The notes: generated by a model not told the origin, from the sequence alone. A DNA stretch of 64,000 nt from Pontibacter aydingkolensis (GCF_019443125.1 NZ_JAHYXK010000002.1:372001-436000); one strand, 5' to 3'. Positions 49,385 to 59,170 are shown, counted from the stretch's first letter. Program-made: numbers and translations.

Positions 49385-51157
49385 TTACATAAAGTATTTT
49401 AGCCTTACTACCTCTTTTTCAGATAAGAAACGCCAGTTGCCGCGCGGCAGGTCTTTTTTGGTAAGGCCGGCATACTGCACACGGTCCAGGGTAACTACAT
49501 CATAGCCCAGGTGTTCAAAAATTCTGCGCACAATGCGGTTACGGCCAATATGTATCTCTATACCCAGAAAGTGATTTGATTCTCCTAATATGGCCACATC
49601 ATCCACAACTGCTTTGCCGTCTTCCAGCTCCACTCCTTCCGCTATCTTCTGAAAATCTGCTTTGGTGATTGGCTTATCCAGCTCTACCTGGTAAATTTTC
49701 TTGATATCGTTTGATGGATGCGTCAGCTTTTGGGCCAGCTCACCATCATTGGTGAATAGCAGTAGGCCAGTTGTGTTGCGGTCCAGGCGGCCAACCGGGA
49801 AAATGCGCTCTTTAGAAGCATTCGCTACCAGGTCCATCACCGTCTTGCGGCCTTCAGGGTCTTCAGTGGTCGTGATAAAGTCCTTTGGCTTGTTTAGCAA
49901 CACGTACACCAGTTTTTCACGGTTAAGGATCTTCTTGCCATACTGCACATTGTCTGTTAGCTGTACCTTGTATCCCATCTCCGTGATCACCTCGCCGTTT
50001 ACTTTAATCTCACCAGCCTCAATTAAGCTATCAGCTTCGCGGCGCGAACAAACACCTGCATTGGCGATAAAGCGGTTCAGACGAATAGTGCCATCCTCAT
50101 CCTCTTTTCGGTTCGTTTTTTTGATGCGTGGGTTGTCTTTATATCGGCTCAGATTATAGTTAGGAGCTTCCTGGTCTTCGCCTTCTTTACGGTCGTTAAA
50201 ACGGTCGCGGCTTGGTGCCTGTTTGCCTAATCTTTCTTCTCTGTTCTCTCTGTATGGTTTTTTGTTGCCATCAAAGCTACGGCGTTCTCCACCTTCGCGG
50301 CGTGGGCTGTCGTTGCTAAATGAACGACGCTCGCCATCCTCACGTTTTGGTCTATCGTTGTTAAAAGAACGGCGTTCTCCGTCTTCTCTTCTTGGCCTGT
50401 CTGAGTTAAAGCTGCGACGGTCGCTGCCTTCTCTCCTGTCATTGCCAAAAGATTTGCGTTCGCCTCTTTCGCCACTTTCTCTTCTGTCGTTACTAAATGA
50501 TCTTTTCTCACCATCTTCACGGCGCGGACGATCGCTGCTGAAAGAACGGCGGTCTCCACCCTCTCTTCTTTCGCCGCCGCGGTCATCTCTTCTGGCTGGC
50601 CTATCTGAGTTAAATGACTTGCGTTCGCCACCCTCGTTTGCACGATCGTAGCGTTTTACACGGTTCCCTTCAGATGGACGTCTTTCGCGATTCTCTCCGC
50701 CTTCGCGTCTGTCTCCGCCAAAAGATCTGCGTTCGCCGCCTTCTCTTCTGTCGTTGCCATAGTTGCGGCGTTCTCCGTCCTCGCGTCTTGGTCTGTCAGA
50801 GTTGAAAGAGCGTCTTTCGCCGCCTTCTCTCCTATCAGACCCAAACGAGCGACGCTCACCTCTTTCACCACTCTCTCTCTTATCTCCAAAAGAACGGCGC
50901 TCACCACCTTCGCGGCGGTCGTTATTGTATGAACGGCCTTCGGCTCCGCGGTTATCCCTTCTATCGTTATCTCGCCTGTCGGGGTTAAAGCTGCGGCGTT
51001 CGCCACGTTCTCCACCTTCAGGCCTATCGTTCTTATCTCTTCTGTTAAAGATTTTTTTGCCTTCACGGTCGTTATTTGGTCTGTCAGAACGGTTTCTGTC
51101 AGAGCCATCTCTTCTGCCGGCGTTATCGCGGGCAGGTCTTTCGTTTTCTCTTGCCAT
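49385..51157 (-). CDS. Pseudouridine synthase (RluB/RsuA type) with disordered repeat N-terminus
   Basis: The 590-residue protein has a ~340-residue N-terminal region of Arg/Asp/Glu/Gly/Ser repeats (units like GERRSFNSDRPRREDG), then an S4 RNA-binding domain (IRLNRFIANAGVCSRREADS) and the catalytic domain with GRLDRNTTGLLLFTNDGEL (Asp is catalytic) and RNRIVRRIFEHLGYDVVTL. It modifies rRNA uridine. Basic disordered N-termini are common in this family in Bacteroidota and probably bind RNA. The repeats make many spurious long frames on the opposite strand. Confidence 0.9.
   Translation of the reverse strand: MARENERPARDNAGRRDGSDRNRSDRPNNDREGKKIFNRRDKNDRPEGGERGERRSFNPDRRDNDRRDNRGAEGRSYNNDRREGGERRSFGDKRESGERGERRSFGSDRREGGERRSFNSDRPRREDGERRNYGNDRREGGERRSFGGDRREGGENRERRPSEGNRVKRYDRANEGGERKSFNSDRPARRDDRGGERREGGDRRSFSSDRPRREDGEKRSFSNDRRESGERGERKSFGNDRREGSDRRSFNSDRPRREDGERRSFNNDRPKREDGERRSFSNDSPRREGGERRSFDGNKKPYRENREERLGKQAPSRDRFNDRKEGEDQEAPNYNLSRYKDNPRIKKTNRKEDEDGTIRLNRFIANAGVCSRREADSLIEAGEIKVNGEVITEMGYKVQLTDNVQYGKKILNREKLVYVLLNKPKDFITTTEDPEGRKTVMDLVANASKERIFPVGRLDRNTTGLLLFTNDGELAQKLTHPSNDIKKIYQVELDKPITKADFQKIAEGVELEDGKAVVDDVAILGESNHFLGIEIHIGRNRIVRRIFEHLGYDVVTLDRVQYAGLTKKDLPRGNWRFLSEKEVVRLKYFM
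49985..51130. repeat. Degenerate tandem repeats coding the disordered region
   Basis: GGCGTTCTCC/GTCTTCTCTT-type words recur every ~36-45 bp between about 50270 and 51130. They are the coding repeats of the pseudouridine synthase, not a CRISPR array (no fixed spacers). Confidence 0.6.
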
Positions 51158-51251
51158 TGTATTGTTTTTATCGATGCAGTATCGCTACTGTACCTTCATT
51201 ATGTGCAGTATTAATAGAAAATCTCTATTTATAGTTCAATAAGGGTGTAGC

Positions 51252-51815
51252 CTAGTCGGCTGTTTCGCCAATCATGTTTTCTTCTGTGGCGAAGTCTTTT
51301 AGTTGCGGGAGGTCTTTGATGTGGTTGATGCCGAAGTAATCCATGAATTTCTGGGAGGTGCCATAAAGTACAGGGCGCCCAATGGTGTCGGCTTTGCCTT
51401 TGATCTCGATCAGCTCTTTCTCGAGAAGCTTGTGTATTGCATAGTCGCAGCCTACGCCACGGATTTGCTCTACCTGTGATCTTGTTATCGGCTGTTTATA
51501 GGCAACTATTGCCAGCGTCTCCAGAGAAGACGCTGACAACTTTTTCTTTGATTTCTGCTTTAGATAAGTACTTACCGTATCCTGATATTGCGGCTTTGTA
51601 AGAAACTGGTAACCGCCCCCGATCGCATAGATTTGGAAAGCAAAGCCGGTCTCGTTAAGCTGCTCATTTATGGCCTCAACAGCCTCGAGCACATCACTTA
51701 CCAATACCTCTTCCAAGCCCATAGACTCCTGTAAGCAACGCTGAATTTCTTCGATGCTTATCGGTGACTGGGCACAAAATACCAGGGCCTGAATATGGTT
51801 TTGCAGGATATTCAA
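51252..51815 (-). CDS. scpB: Segregation and condensation protein B
   Basis: The 187-residue protein has two winged-helix domains and the ScpB blocks IQALVFCAQSPISIEEIQRC, YLKQKSKKKLSASSLETLAI with YKQPITRSQVEQIRG and PVLYGTSQKFMDYFGI. It works with SMC and ScpA in chromosome organisation. It is 12 bases after the DksA-like gene. Confidence 0.93.
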   Translation of the reverse strand: MNILQNHIQALVFCAQSPISIEEIQRCLQESMGLEEVLVSDVLEAVEAINEQLNETGFAFQIYAIGGGYQFLTKPQYQDTVSTYLKQKSKKKLSASSLETLAIVAYKQPITRSQVEQIRGVGCDYAIHKLLEKELIEIKGKADTIGRPVLYGTSQKFMDYFGINHIKDLPQLKDFATEENMIGETAD

Positions 51816-51827
51816 ATTGTAAAAGTA

Positions 51828-52217
51828 CTAGTCGTTACGCTGTAGTTTAGCCTCAATGGAGTGCTGTGTATGCGGTACTGCGCGCAATCTCTCTTTCGGG
51901 ATAAGTTTGCCAGTTACAATGCAAACACCATAAGTGCCGTTTTTAATACGTATCAGTGCGTTCTCTAACTGCTGGATAAACTTCATCTGGCGTGAAGCAA
52001 GCTGGTTTAAGCTTTCCTTCTCGGCAGTATCAGCACCATCTTCCAACACTTTTGTAGGAGATGCTGTGTTATCTGTTCCTGAATCGTTACGGCGGCTAAG
52101 AGTCTCCTTTATAAAGGTTACTTCTTTGCGGGCATTAGTCAGCTTCTCTTCAATAATGCTTTCAAACTCTGCTAACTCCTCGCGCGAATAGCGCTGCTTT
52201 TCTTCGTTTGTGTTCAT
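51828..52217 (-). CDS. DksA/TraR-like protein without zinc cysteines
   Basis: The 129-residue coiled-coil protein has the DksA fold pattern: a long N-terminal coil and the C-terminal stretch NGTYGVCIVTGKLIPKERLR. Of the four zinc cysteines only one remains (GVC). This variant is usual in Bacteroidota. DksA-type proteins bind RNA polymerase; whether this one does is inferred. Confidence 0.8.
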   Translation of the reverse strand: MNTNEEKQRYSREELAEFESIIEEKLTNARKEVTFIKETLSRRNDSGTDNTASPTKVLEDGADTAEKESLNQLASRQMKFIQQLENALIRIKNGTYGVCIVTGKLIPKERLRAVPHTQHSIEAKLQRND

Positions 52218-52636
52218 TTTGTCTTTTTAGAACTGTATATCTTTAACTCAATATTTAGCTTATTAATTCCCCTTTTTAGCAGTGATGTATTTCAATATCA
52301 ATCTTACACTAGTACAAACCCAAGCCTTCTATACGCTTTATTAGCCTGTGCTCCTCACAAGCATCTGTTTATTAGCATCTTTGCTAAAATTCGTGCAAAA
52401 ATAAGATTAAACAATTTAATATACTATGGATAACCAAAAATTAATGGCACCCCATTAATTTTATTCTATATTTTGCGAGAATTGGACGTTTTTAACTGGT
52501 TTATCAAGAACCGTGCTTTAATGTTATAACTTATAAAAATAAATTTATATACGCTTCATGTTATATATATACAAACGTATATATTTGTTCAGTTTATAAT
52601 TAATGTTTATCCAACTTTTTATTATTTATTTCTGCT
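52218..52636. other. AT-rich intergenic region with a -7 box
   Basis: No gene is supported in ~420 bases. It contains TATATTTG (52580-52587), a good -7 box for the gene at 52637, and a very AT-rich stretch (52530-52600). No riboswitch was identified. Confidence 0.5.
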
Positions 52637-53191
52637 ATGAAGCGAATCTTATTTTTAGTTGTGGCAGCATTTGCCATCTCAATGGGTGCTGTACAGGCAC
52701 AAAGTAATGTTGTGAAGATCAACGTACTTAGCCCAATTGTTCGTACTGGTTCTGTATTTTATGAGCGTACTATTGCTGAAGACAAAAGTATTCAGCTGGG
52801 TGTATTTTATACTGGCTTTAGTATAGAAGACACTAAATTCAGTGGTTATGGCATTACGCCGGAATTCAGGAAATATCTTTCTAAGTCGAAAGAAGCTCCA
52901 CAAGGATTTTATATTGCTCCGTTTATGCGTTACCAGTCGTTTAACATGACTGCTGAGCACGAAGGCTTTAGTGACCATGCAGATAAAGCAACATTTAAGA
53001 CTTTTGGTGGTGGTTTGCTAGTTGGTAACCAGTGGGTGTTTGCAGATCGCTTTGTCCTGGATACTTTCTTTGGTCCTAACTACAACGCTGGAAGCATAAA
53101 AGTAGAAAGCGGCGAAGAAGATGCTTTTGATACTGGTGCATTCGGTGGTTTTGGTATCCGCACAGGTATAGCTTTTGGTATCAAGTTCTAA
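52637..53191 (+). CDS. Small outer-membrane protein (DUF3575-like)
   Basis: The 184-residue protein has a signal peptide (ILFLVVAAFAISMGAVQAQ), the motif NVVKINVLSPIVRTGSVFYE, and Gly/aromatic strands ending GGFGIRTGIAFGIKF, as in small beta-barrels of the DUF3575 type. Transcribed alone with a strong terminator. Function unknown. Confidence 0.75.
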   Translation: MKRILFLVVAAFAISMGAVQAQSNVVKINVLSPIVRTGSVFYERTIAEDKSIQLGVFYTGFSIEDTKFSGYGITPEFRKYLSKSKEAPQGFYIAPFMRYQSFNMTAEHEGFSDHADKATFKTFGGGLLVGNQWVFADRFVLDTFFGPNYNAGSIKVESGEEDAFDTGAFGGFGIRTGIAFGIKF

Positions 53192-53215
53192 AAACAGAAC
53201 CGATCATACTTACGA

Positions 53216-53248
53216 AACGAGGCGGCTTTAGTAAGCCGCCTCGTTTTT
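53216..53248 (+). terminator. Terminator
   Basis: ACGAGGCGGCTT-TAGT-AAGCCGCCTCGT plus a T-run, directly before the converging ribH gene. Confidence 0.88.
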
Positions 53249-53278
53249 ATTTATACTTGATTTATACTTTTGCAAATC

Positions 53279-53755
53279 TTAAAAGCTAAGCATACCAATT
53301 ACTGCAGCGGCCGCCTCTACACCTTTATTACCGTGCTTACCGCCTGCTCTGTCTAAAGCCTGCTCCAGGTTGTTGGTAGTAACTAAACCGAAAGCTACCG
53401 GCTTGTTAAACTTTAAGGATACGTTGGTTAAGCCATTTGCCACTGCATGGTTAATATAATCATCGTGTTTAGTATCGCCTTTGATTACAACACCAATACA
53501 AATTACAGCATCTATTTCCTCCTGCATCGCCAAAAACTGAGCTCCTAAGGTAAGTTCGAAGCTACCCGGAACGGTATTTATGTAAATGTTTTCCTTTTTA
53601 GCACCATGCTTTAGCAGCGTGTCTACAGCACCCTGGCATAATACACTTGTTATATCGTCGTGCCACTCAGCTACTGCAATTCCAATGGTTTTATCAGAGA
53701 TGTCTTTAAAGTTCTCTTTTTTATAATCGCTCAGGTTCTTTAGAGATGTAGCCAT
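53279..53755 (-). CDS. ribH: 6,7-dimethyl-8-ribityllumazine synthase
   Basis: The 158-residue enzyme has IGIAVAEWHDDIT, TVPGSFELTLGAQFL, AVICIGVVIKGDTKHDDYI and VAFGLVTTNNLEQALDRAGG. The His in KHDDYI is the expected catalytic residue. It makes the riboflavin precursor. Length normal. Confidence 0.95.
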   Translation of the reverse strand: MATSLKNLSDYKKENFKDISDKTIGIAVAEWHDDITSVLCQGAVDTLLKHGAKKENIYINTVPGSFELTLGAQFLAMQEEIDAVICIGVVIKGDTKHDDYINHAVANGLTNVSLKFNKPVAFGLVTTNNLEQALDRAGGKHGNKGVEAAAAVIGMLSF

Positions 53756-53866
53756 ACTTTAACTGGTTGATCGTTAATGGTTGTTAGTTATTCGTGTTTT
53801 ACGGTTAGTATAACACTCACTTTGATACTTTGCTTGTTTTATACTTCCTGGCTGGCAAGTGCTAAT

Positions 53867-53905
53867 AAAAAAGCGCTTTTGCCGATAAGACAAAAGCGCT
53901 TTTTT
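53867..53905. terminator. Bidirectional terminator
   Basis: AAAAAAGCGCTTTTG/CAAAAGCGCTTTTTT is a 15-bp perfect stem with A- and T-runs on both sides. Confidence 0.88.
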
Positions 53906-53924
53906 AGCATAGCCTTTTTATACT

Positions 53925-54635
53925 TTAGTTATTGCCGGCCAGTGCTTCGGCGCGGGCTTTATACTTTTTAGCTTCAGATACTTCTTTAGAAGCAACAAAA
54001 TCTGTGATGATCTTATCATAAGCCTCTGCAGCTGCAGAGAAGTTATTATCAGCCTCGTAAGCAATGCCGGCTTTCATCAGGTACTGTGGCGAGAAATGCT
54101 CGTTAGCGTTATAATTTGCAGCTTTCATGTACATATCAGCAGCCTCTTTGCTTTTTCCCTGCTCCAGCAGCGCATCGCCAGTAAGGCTGTAAGCACGTGC
54201 CTGCAATAGGTAATCATCAGCGCTAAAATCCTCCAGATACTCCTGGGCCTCTGCAAATTTACCCTGCTTTAGCAAAGCCACGCCCGCATAGAAATTGGCC
54301 AGGTTACCGGCGTCAGTTCCATCGTATTGATCAGCAATAGCTAACAAACCAAGGTACTGACCGTCTCCGTTAAGGGCTTTGTTCAGAGAGTCCTGCTCGA
54401 AGTAATAAACGGCCTGGAACATTGCATTATGCCCCTCTGTGCTACGTGTAGACTTGTAGTTATACCATAAGAAACCTGCCACAACAATAGCAGCGATTGT
54501 TGTAAACGCAACGAGTAACTTCGTTTTGTTTTTCTTCACGAAATCCTCTGATTGCGACAAGCGCTCTGCCAACGCATCCGGATTTTCTACCAGCTCCTCA
54601 AACTCGCTGTGGTTCTTAACTGTTTCTTTAGCCAT
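53925..54635 (-). CDS. TPR-containing membrane protein (YfgM-like)
   Basis: The 236-residue protein has one N-terminal membrane helix (about 36-58, LLVAFTTIAAIVVAGFLWYN) and about four TPR units (for example AQEYLEDFSADDYLLQARAY). Single-pass TPR proteins of this type act as periplasmic chaperone partners. It lies upstream of ribH on the same strand. Confidence 0.83.
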   Translation of the reverse strand: MAKETVKNHSEFEELVENPDALAERLSQSEDFVKKNKTKLLVAFTTIAAIVVAGFLWYNYKSTRSTEGHNAMFQAVYYFEQDSLNKALNGDGQYLGLLAIADQYDGTDAGNLANFYAGVALLKQGKFAEAQEYLEDFSADDYLLQARAYSLTGDALLEQGKSKEAADMYMKAANYNANEHFSPQYLMKAGIAYEADNNFSAAAEAYDKIITDFVASKEVSEAKKYKARAEALAGNN

Positions 54636-54758
54636 TGATTTAAATTGAATTATAAATTCAAATGTAAAAATTAAAAATGATTTGCACCAATCTTATTAAC
54701 AGGGCAACAACCAATTCCTAACTTTTAATTCCTGATTTGTAGTTTTTTACACTTCTAA

Positions 54759-55805
54759 TTAGTCCATGATGTATGGATAATCCGGCTCCACGTAGATATC
54801 CGTGTAAAGCTCAGACGGATCCGGATAAGGGGATTCCTCAGCAAACTTAACGGCTTCTGCCACACGCTGCTTTATCTTCTCATCAATCTGCTCTAATTCT
54901 TCTTCCGTAGCCCAGTTATTCTTAAGGATAGTAGCTGCTACAGACTCTATAGAGTCGCGGCCTTTATAGTCTTCCAGCTCTTCTTTGGTTCTATACTTGG
55001 CAGGGTCAGACATGGAGTGGCCTTTGTAGCGGTATGTTCTGAACTCAAGCAATGTTGGTCCTTCGCCGGCACGTGCACGCTCAGCAGCCTCTGCTACAGC
55101 ATTGTGTACGTTTTCCACGCTCATGGCATCTACCGGGAAAGAAGGCATATCGTACGCAGAACCTAGTTTGTACAGGTCCTGCACGTTTGATGTACGCGTT
55201 ACAGATGTACCCATAGCGTAACCGTTGTTCTCGATCACGAAGATCACAGGCAGTTTCCAGGTCATGGCCATATTCAGGGCCTCGTGGAAAGCACCCTGAC
55301 GCACAGCACCGTCACCCATGTAGCAAATGCAAAGGTTACCTGTGTTGTTATACTTCTCAGCAAAGGCAAGACCTGCACCAAGTGGCACCTGACCACCAAC
55401 AATACCGTGGCCACCTACAAAGTTCACGTTCTTATCGAACATGTGCATAGAACCGCCTTTGCCCTTAGAGCAACCAGTAGCTTTAGCAAACATCTCGGCC
55501 ATTACAGCACCTGGGTCTGTGCCTAAGGCAAGCGGGTGTGCATGGTCGCGGTAAGCGGTAATCCACTTATCATCCTTGGTAAGCGCAGTTACAGCACCAG
55601 CCACACAAGCCTCCTGGCCAATGTAGAGGTGGCAAAAACCTTTTATTTTTTGCTGGCCATACAACTGGCCTGTTTTTTCTTCGAAGCGGCGGATGAGTTT
55701 CATGTTCTCAAACCACCACATGTATGTTTCTTTTGAAAACTTTGGCTCAGCCTGTACCTTTGCTTTCGCCGACTTCGCTTTTGCCTTATCTTTCGTAGCA
55801 GCCAT
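54759..55805 (-). CDS. pdhA: Pyruvate dehydrogenase E1 alpha subunit
   Basis: The 348-residue subunit has the thiamine diphosphate motif GDGAVRQGAFHEALNMA with ENNGYAMGTS (GDG...NN), the entry AYRDHAHPLALGTD and RYKGHSMSDPAKYR. It pairs with a beta subunit encoded elsewhere. It is divergent to recF across a 129-base gap. Confidence 0.95.
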   Translation of the reverse strand: MAATKDKAKAKSAKAKVQAEPKFSKETYMWWFENMKLIRRFEEKTGQLYGQQKIKGFCHLYIGQEACVAGAVTALTKDDKWITAYRDHAHPLALGTDPGAVMAEMFAKATGCSKGKGGSMHMFDKNVNFVGGHGIVGGQVPLGAGLAFAEKYNNTGNLCICYMGDGAVRQGAFHEALNMAMTWKLPVIFVIENNGYAMGTSVTRTSNVQDLYKLGSAYDMPSFPVDAMSVENVHNAVAEAAERARAGEGPTLLEFRTYRYKGHSMSDPAKYRTKEELEDYKGRDSIESVAATILKNNWATEEELEQIDEKIKQRVAEAVKFAEESPYPDPSELYTDIYVEPDYPYIMD

Positions 55806-55934
55806 GGGTAAAAATCTAATCTGGGTTTTATCCGTTGCATGTTCAGGCTGAAAAGCACCTGAAACAAGCGGGCAATCAGGCCCATAACGGGTTTAGCTTG
55901 CGAAATTAAGGAAAAAGAATTCAAAGTAGAAAAA

Positions 55935-57041
55935 ATGCTCCTCGAAAATCTTAGTTTACTGTTCTTTAAAAACTACGAAGAGGCCTCACTGGCCTTTACG
56001 GAGCATATTAATTGCTTTATCGGCGACAACGGCAGCGGAAAAACAAACCTGCTCGATGCCATCCATTACCTCTCTATGACCAAAAGCGCTTTTCCGGGCA
56101 CCGAGGTACAAAGTATTAAACAGGGCGAGGATTTTTTTATGGTGAAGGGCCGTTTTGAAGTTGAAGGTGCCAAGCACACCGTGCAAGTTAGCATGAAACA
56201 GGGCCAGAAAAAGGCTGTTACACATAATAAAGTACTTTACGAAAAGATAAGTGACCACATTGGCCAGTTTCCGGTGGTGCTTATCTCGCCTTACGACACC
56301 GATCTGATACGCGAGGGCAGCGAAGAGCGCCGTAAGTACTTCGACAGCCTTATTTCGCAGCTAAACCATTCTTACCTGGAGCAGCTGATACAGTATAATT
56401 ACATACTTAAACAGCGCAACTCGCTGCTTAAGCAGTTTGCTGATCGAAATTACTACGACCGTGACTACCTGCAGATATTGAACGAGCAGCTTATACCTTT
56501 TGCCGAGCAGCTAACGCAGGAGCGCGAAAAGTTCTTAGGGGAGTTTGTGCCTGTTTTCCAGAAGCATTACCGCCACATCTCCGACAGCTCCGAAACTGTT
56601 ACGCTTACCTATAAAAGCCAATTATCAGGCTCTGATTTTGCCCAGTTGCTGCACCAGGCCGAACGCAAAGACCTGGCTTTGCAACGCACTACCGTAGGTC
56701 CGCACAAAGATGATTTCGTGTTTCTGATGGATGGCAACCCGGTGAAAAGCTTCGGATCGCAGGGCCAGCAGAAAAGCTATGTTATAGCCCTAAAGCTGGC
56801 TCACTTTGAGGTAATGGACCAGCGCCAGCACCACAAGCCCCTGCTCCTGCTCGACGATATCTTTGACCGCCTCGACGAGAAACGCATTACCAAACTCATG
56901 CAGATGGTGGCCGCCCATACTTTCGGGCAAATCTTTTTAACTGATACCCATCTGGACAGGACAGATAAAATACTTGAAGGGCTTTCGGAAAGTATCCGTA
57001 GATTTGAGGTAAGAGAGGGAGTAGTTAGACAAATTGCTTAA
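55935..57041 (+). CDS. recF: DNA replication and repair protein RecF
   Basis: The 368-residue SMC-like ATPase shows Walker A CFIGDNGSGKTNLLDAIHYL, the signature SFGSQGQQKSYVIALKLA and Walker B KPLLLLDDIFDRLDEKRI. RecF guides RecA to gaps. The DUF721/DciA-like gene downstream is its usual neighbour. Confidence 0.95.
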   Translation: MLLENLSLLFFKNYEEASLAFTEHINCFIGDNGSGKTNLLDAIHYLSMTKSAFPGTEVQSIKQGEDFFMVKGRFEVEGAKHTVQVSMKQGQKKAVTHNKVLYEKISDHIGQFPVVLISPYDTDLIREGSEERRKYFDSLISQLNHSYLEQLIQYNYILKQRNSLLKQFADRNYYDRDYLQILNEQLIPFAEQLTQEREKFLGEFVPVFQKHYRHISDSSETVTLTYKSQLSGSDFAQLLHQAERKDLALQRTTVGPHKDDFVFLMDGNPVKSFGSQGQQKSYVIALKLAHFEVMDQRQHHKPLLLLDDIFDRLDEKRITKLMQMVAAHTFGQIFLTDTHLDRTDKILEGLSESIRRFEVREGVVRQIA

Positions 57042-57128
57042 TTGCTGATTACTAAACTGTTGTGGCCTGATTTATTAATAATACGTTAAAGTATAAATTC
57101 TAACTTGCAACTTTTAGGGCGAAGCGTC

Positions 57129-57771
57129 ATGAAGAAATACAGTTACTTGTTATTCGCAGTTGTGATATGCTTAACAATGGGTTTTCAATGTGGCGATGAT
57201 TACTTGCCAGAACCTGAACCAGCACAAATTTTCAAAGAAACGCTAAGCTTAAACCCTTTCAAAAAAACCTATAGTATAGGTGATACTATCTGGATTGAGA
57301 CAAACATAAATGATAAGCACCTGTTCGATTCTAAGTCAGGTCGGGAAGTTTTAGTTGATTCTGTTTCTCTTCCAATTGAGCTGTCCTATTCAGCTTTGTA
57401 CCAAGTTTATACCCGACCTGAAGGCTTTTGCAAAGTAGTAACATCAAGCCCTGTTGAAGAAAACACAGAATTATGAGAGAGCGACTCATATCATAGCCTC
57501 ATATGGGTGTAACCAATCTGATTACCGTTTTAAAGTGGGCATCGTGCTACTTTCTACAGGAGTATACTCATTGAAAATTGCTGAGAAGAGTAACTTCTAC
57601 AATTGCTTAAAGCCGCAGCAATATGCCAGGCATTCACAAATCTCCTACACCTTCGGCTTGAACGATACAAATAAAGATGTCTTCTTAGCCATACCTTCCA
57701 TCTCAAGAGGGGGCTTAAATACAGAGAAAATAGACAGCAAAGAGGAGTATATTGTAAAAGTAGTTAAGTAG
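57129..57771 (+). pseudogene. Frameshifted lipoprotein gene
   Basis: Two abutting frames read as one protein: the first (57129-57476) has a signal and lipobox (VICLTMGFQCGDD) and ends VTSSPVEENTEL; the second (from about 57454 in the +1 frame) continues KTQNYERATHIIASYGCNQS to KEEYIVKVVK at 57771. Removing one base in GAAGAAAACA (57456-57465) joins them as PVEKTQNYER. So the gene is probably broken by one extra base, or the sequence has an error there. The intact product would be a ~210-residue surface or periplasmic lipoprotein of unknown function inserted between recF and the DUF721 gene. Confidence 0.7.
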
Positions 57772-57980
57772 AACACCAGAGGCTTTCCTCCTGATGTCAA
57801 ATAATCTCACCTGATTATTACCTCAGAAATTTAAAGATTTGAACTTTAAGCGTTCTTTATCTCCTAACTTTGCTCAAACTCTTTCTGATTCCAAATCCAA
57901 GAGAGCAGCCGAAGCAATATAAATAGACAGGCAAATTACTAATTCATTATTCACCATTACTAATCTATAACTCCCCACCC

Positions 57981-58304
57981 GTGCGCTACTACAAGAAGAA
58001 AGAAGAGATTGACAGACGAAAAGCGGACATCCAGCCGATTGGAGACAGCCTGAAAGCGCTGATGAAAGCTTACAGGCTGGACGGTAAACTGGGCGAAGTA
58101 CAGCTGGTGCAGAACTGGGAGAAAATTATGGGCAAGCCCATTGCCATGAAAACGCAGCAGCTATACTTTAAGGACGGAAAGCTGTTTGTGCGCCTTACCT
58201 CTGCCCCACTTAAGCACGAACTTAACATGTCTAAAAGCAAGGTAATTGAGATGCTGAACATAGAGGCTGGCAGCAACGTGGTAAAAGATGTGGTGTTTTT
58301 ATAG
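57981..58304 (+). CDS. DUF721 / DciA-like protein
   Basis: The 107-residue basic protein begins at GTG (VRYYKKKEEIDRRKADIQPI) and has the DUF721 core LVQNWEKIMGKPIAMKTQQL then LYFKDGKLFVRLTSAPLKHE. DciA-type members help load the replicative helicase; nearness to recF fits a replication role. A true DciA assignment needs structure comparison. Confidence 0.8.
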   Translation: MRYYKKKEEIDRRKADIQPIGDSLKALMKAYRLDGKLGEVQLVQNWEKIMGKPIAMKTQQLYFKDGKLFVRLTSAPLKHELNMSKSKVIEMLNIEAGSNVVKDVVFL

Positions 58305-58615
58305 TCTTAACCGCAGATTAATACCGATTTGTGGGATTTGATTGATTACATTGAGATGCAATATCGCGCATCTTTTTTATTCTGTCAGAATCAGGATTCG
58401 GACCTCACAGCGTCCAGGAGACCTGTGAGTGTATTACGATAAAGCAAAAGTATAAATAAACCTAAGCCCCTCCCTTTTAAGAGGACACCTATCCCCAGAA
58501 GTGAATTACGCTTACTGGTGAATCCCGCCAATCCTACAAATCCTCATTAATCTGTGGTTTAGACAAAATTAAAGTTCTCTCCGTATACTTGGGTCAAAGT
58601 ATAAATCAGTTAACC

Positions 58616-59170
58616 ATGACCACACCTGCATTCAGACCTGTATCCTACTCCCAAACCACCCTCACTGAGCTCATGATCCCGAGCTACGCCAACTTCGGAG
58701 GTAAAATACATGGTGGCATTCTGCTTTCGTTAATGGACAAAGTTGCCTATGCCTGTTCGGCCAAGCATGCCGGCAACTACTGCGTAACCGTATCTGTGGA
58801 TGGCGTTAATTTTCTGCAGCCTGTAGAGGTTGGCGAATTGGTATCGCTGAAGGCATCCGTTAACTATGTAGGTAACACGTCTTTGATGGTAGGCATCAGG
58901 GTTACAGCAGAAAATGTGAAAACCGGTATTGTTAAGCACACTAACACCTCTTACTTTACGATGGTTGCTAAAGATGATGAAGGAAGCTTAACCAAAGTAC
59001 CCGGCCTTATACTTGAATCCCGTGACGATGCCCGCCGTTTCCTGGAAGCTATCAAACGCAAAGAGTTTTCGCAACGCTACCAGATGGAGTTCTTCAATAC
59101 CAAAAGTATACTTAGCGTGGATGAGGAGTTATACTTACTGCGGGATGAGCGTTGTAAGCTGGCCTTCTGA
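58616..59170 (+). CDS. Acyl-CoA thioesterase (hotdog fold)
   Basis: The 184-residue protein has NFGGKIHGGILLSLMDKVAY, VDGVNFLQPVEVGELVSLKA and HTNTSYFTMVAKDDEG, the pattern of YciA/BFIT-type thioesterases with the active Asp in LMDKVAY. ATG 58616 is used; an earlier in-frame start at 58589 lies on TATA-type repeat sequence. Confidence 0.88.
   Translation: MTTPAFRPVSYSQTTLTELMIPSYANFGGKIHGGILLSLMDKVAYACSAKHAGNYCVTVSVDGVNFLQPVEVGELVSLKASVNYVGNTSLMVGIRVTAENVKTGIVKHTNTSYFTMVAKDDEGSLTKVPGLILESRDDARRFLEAIKRKEFSQRYQMEFFNTKSILSVDEELYLLRDERCKLAF

Noticed and set aside
50270-51130. CRISPR-like regular repetition
   Set aside because: Repeats are degenerate, in frame with a protein and have no unique spacers; no cas genes are nearby.
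50227-51242. Long frames on both strands within the pseudouridine synthase gene
   Set aside because: They are shadows of the Arg/Asp/Gly repeat coding region; composition is extreme and no domain appears.
52218-52636. Riboswitch or small RNA in the 420-base gap
   Set aside because: Only AT-rich sequence and a -7 box are visible; no conserved riboswitch core or strong stems were found.
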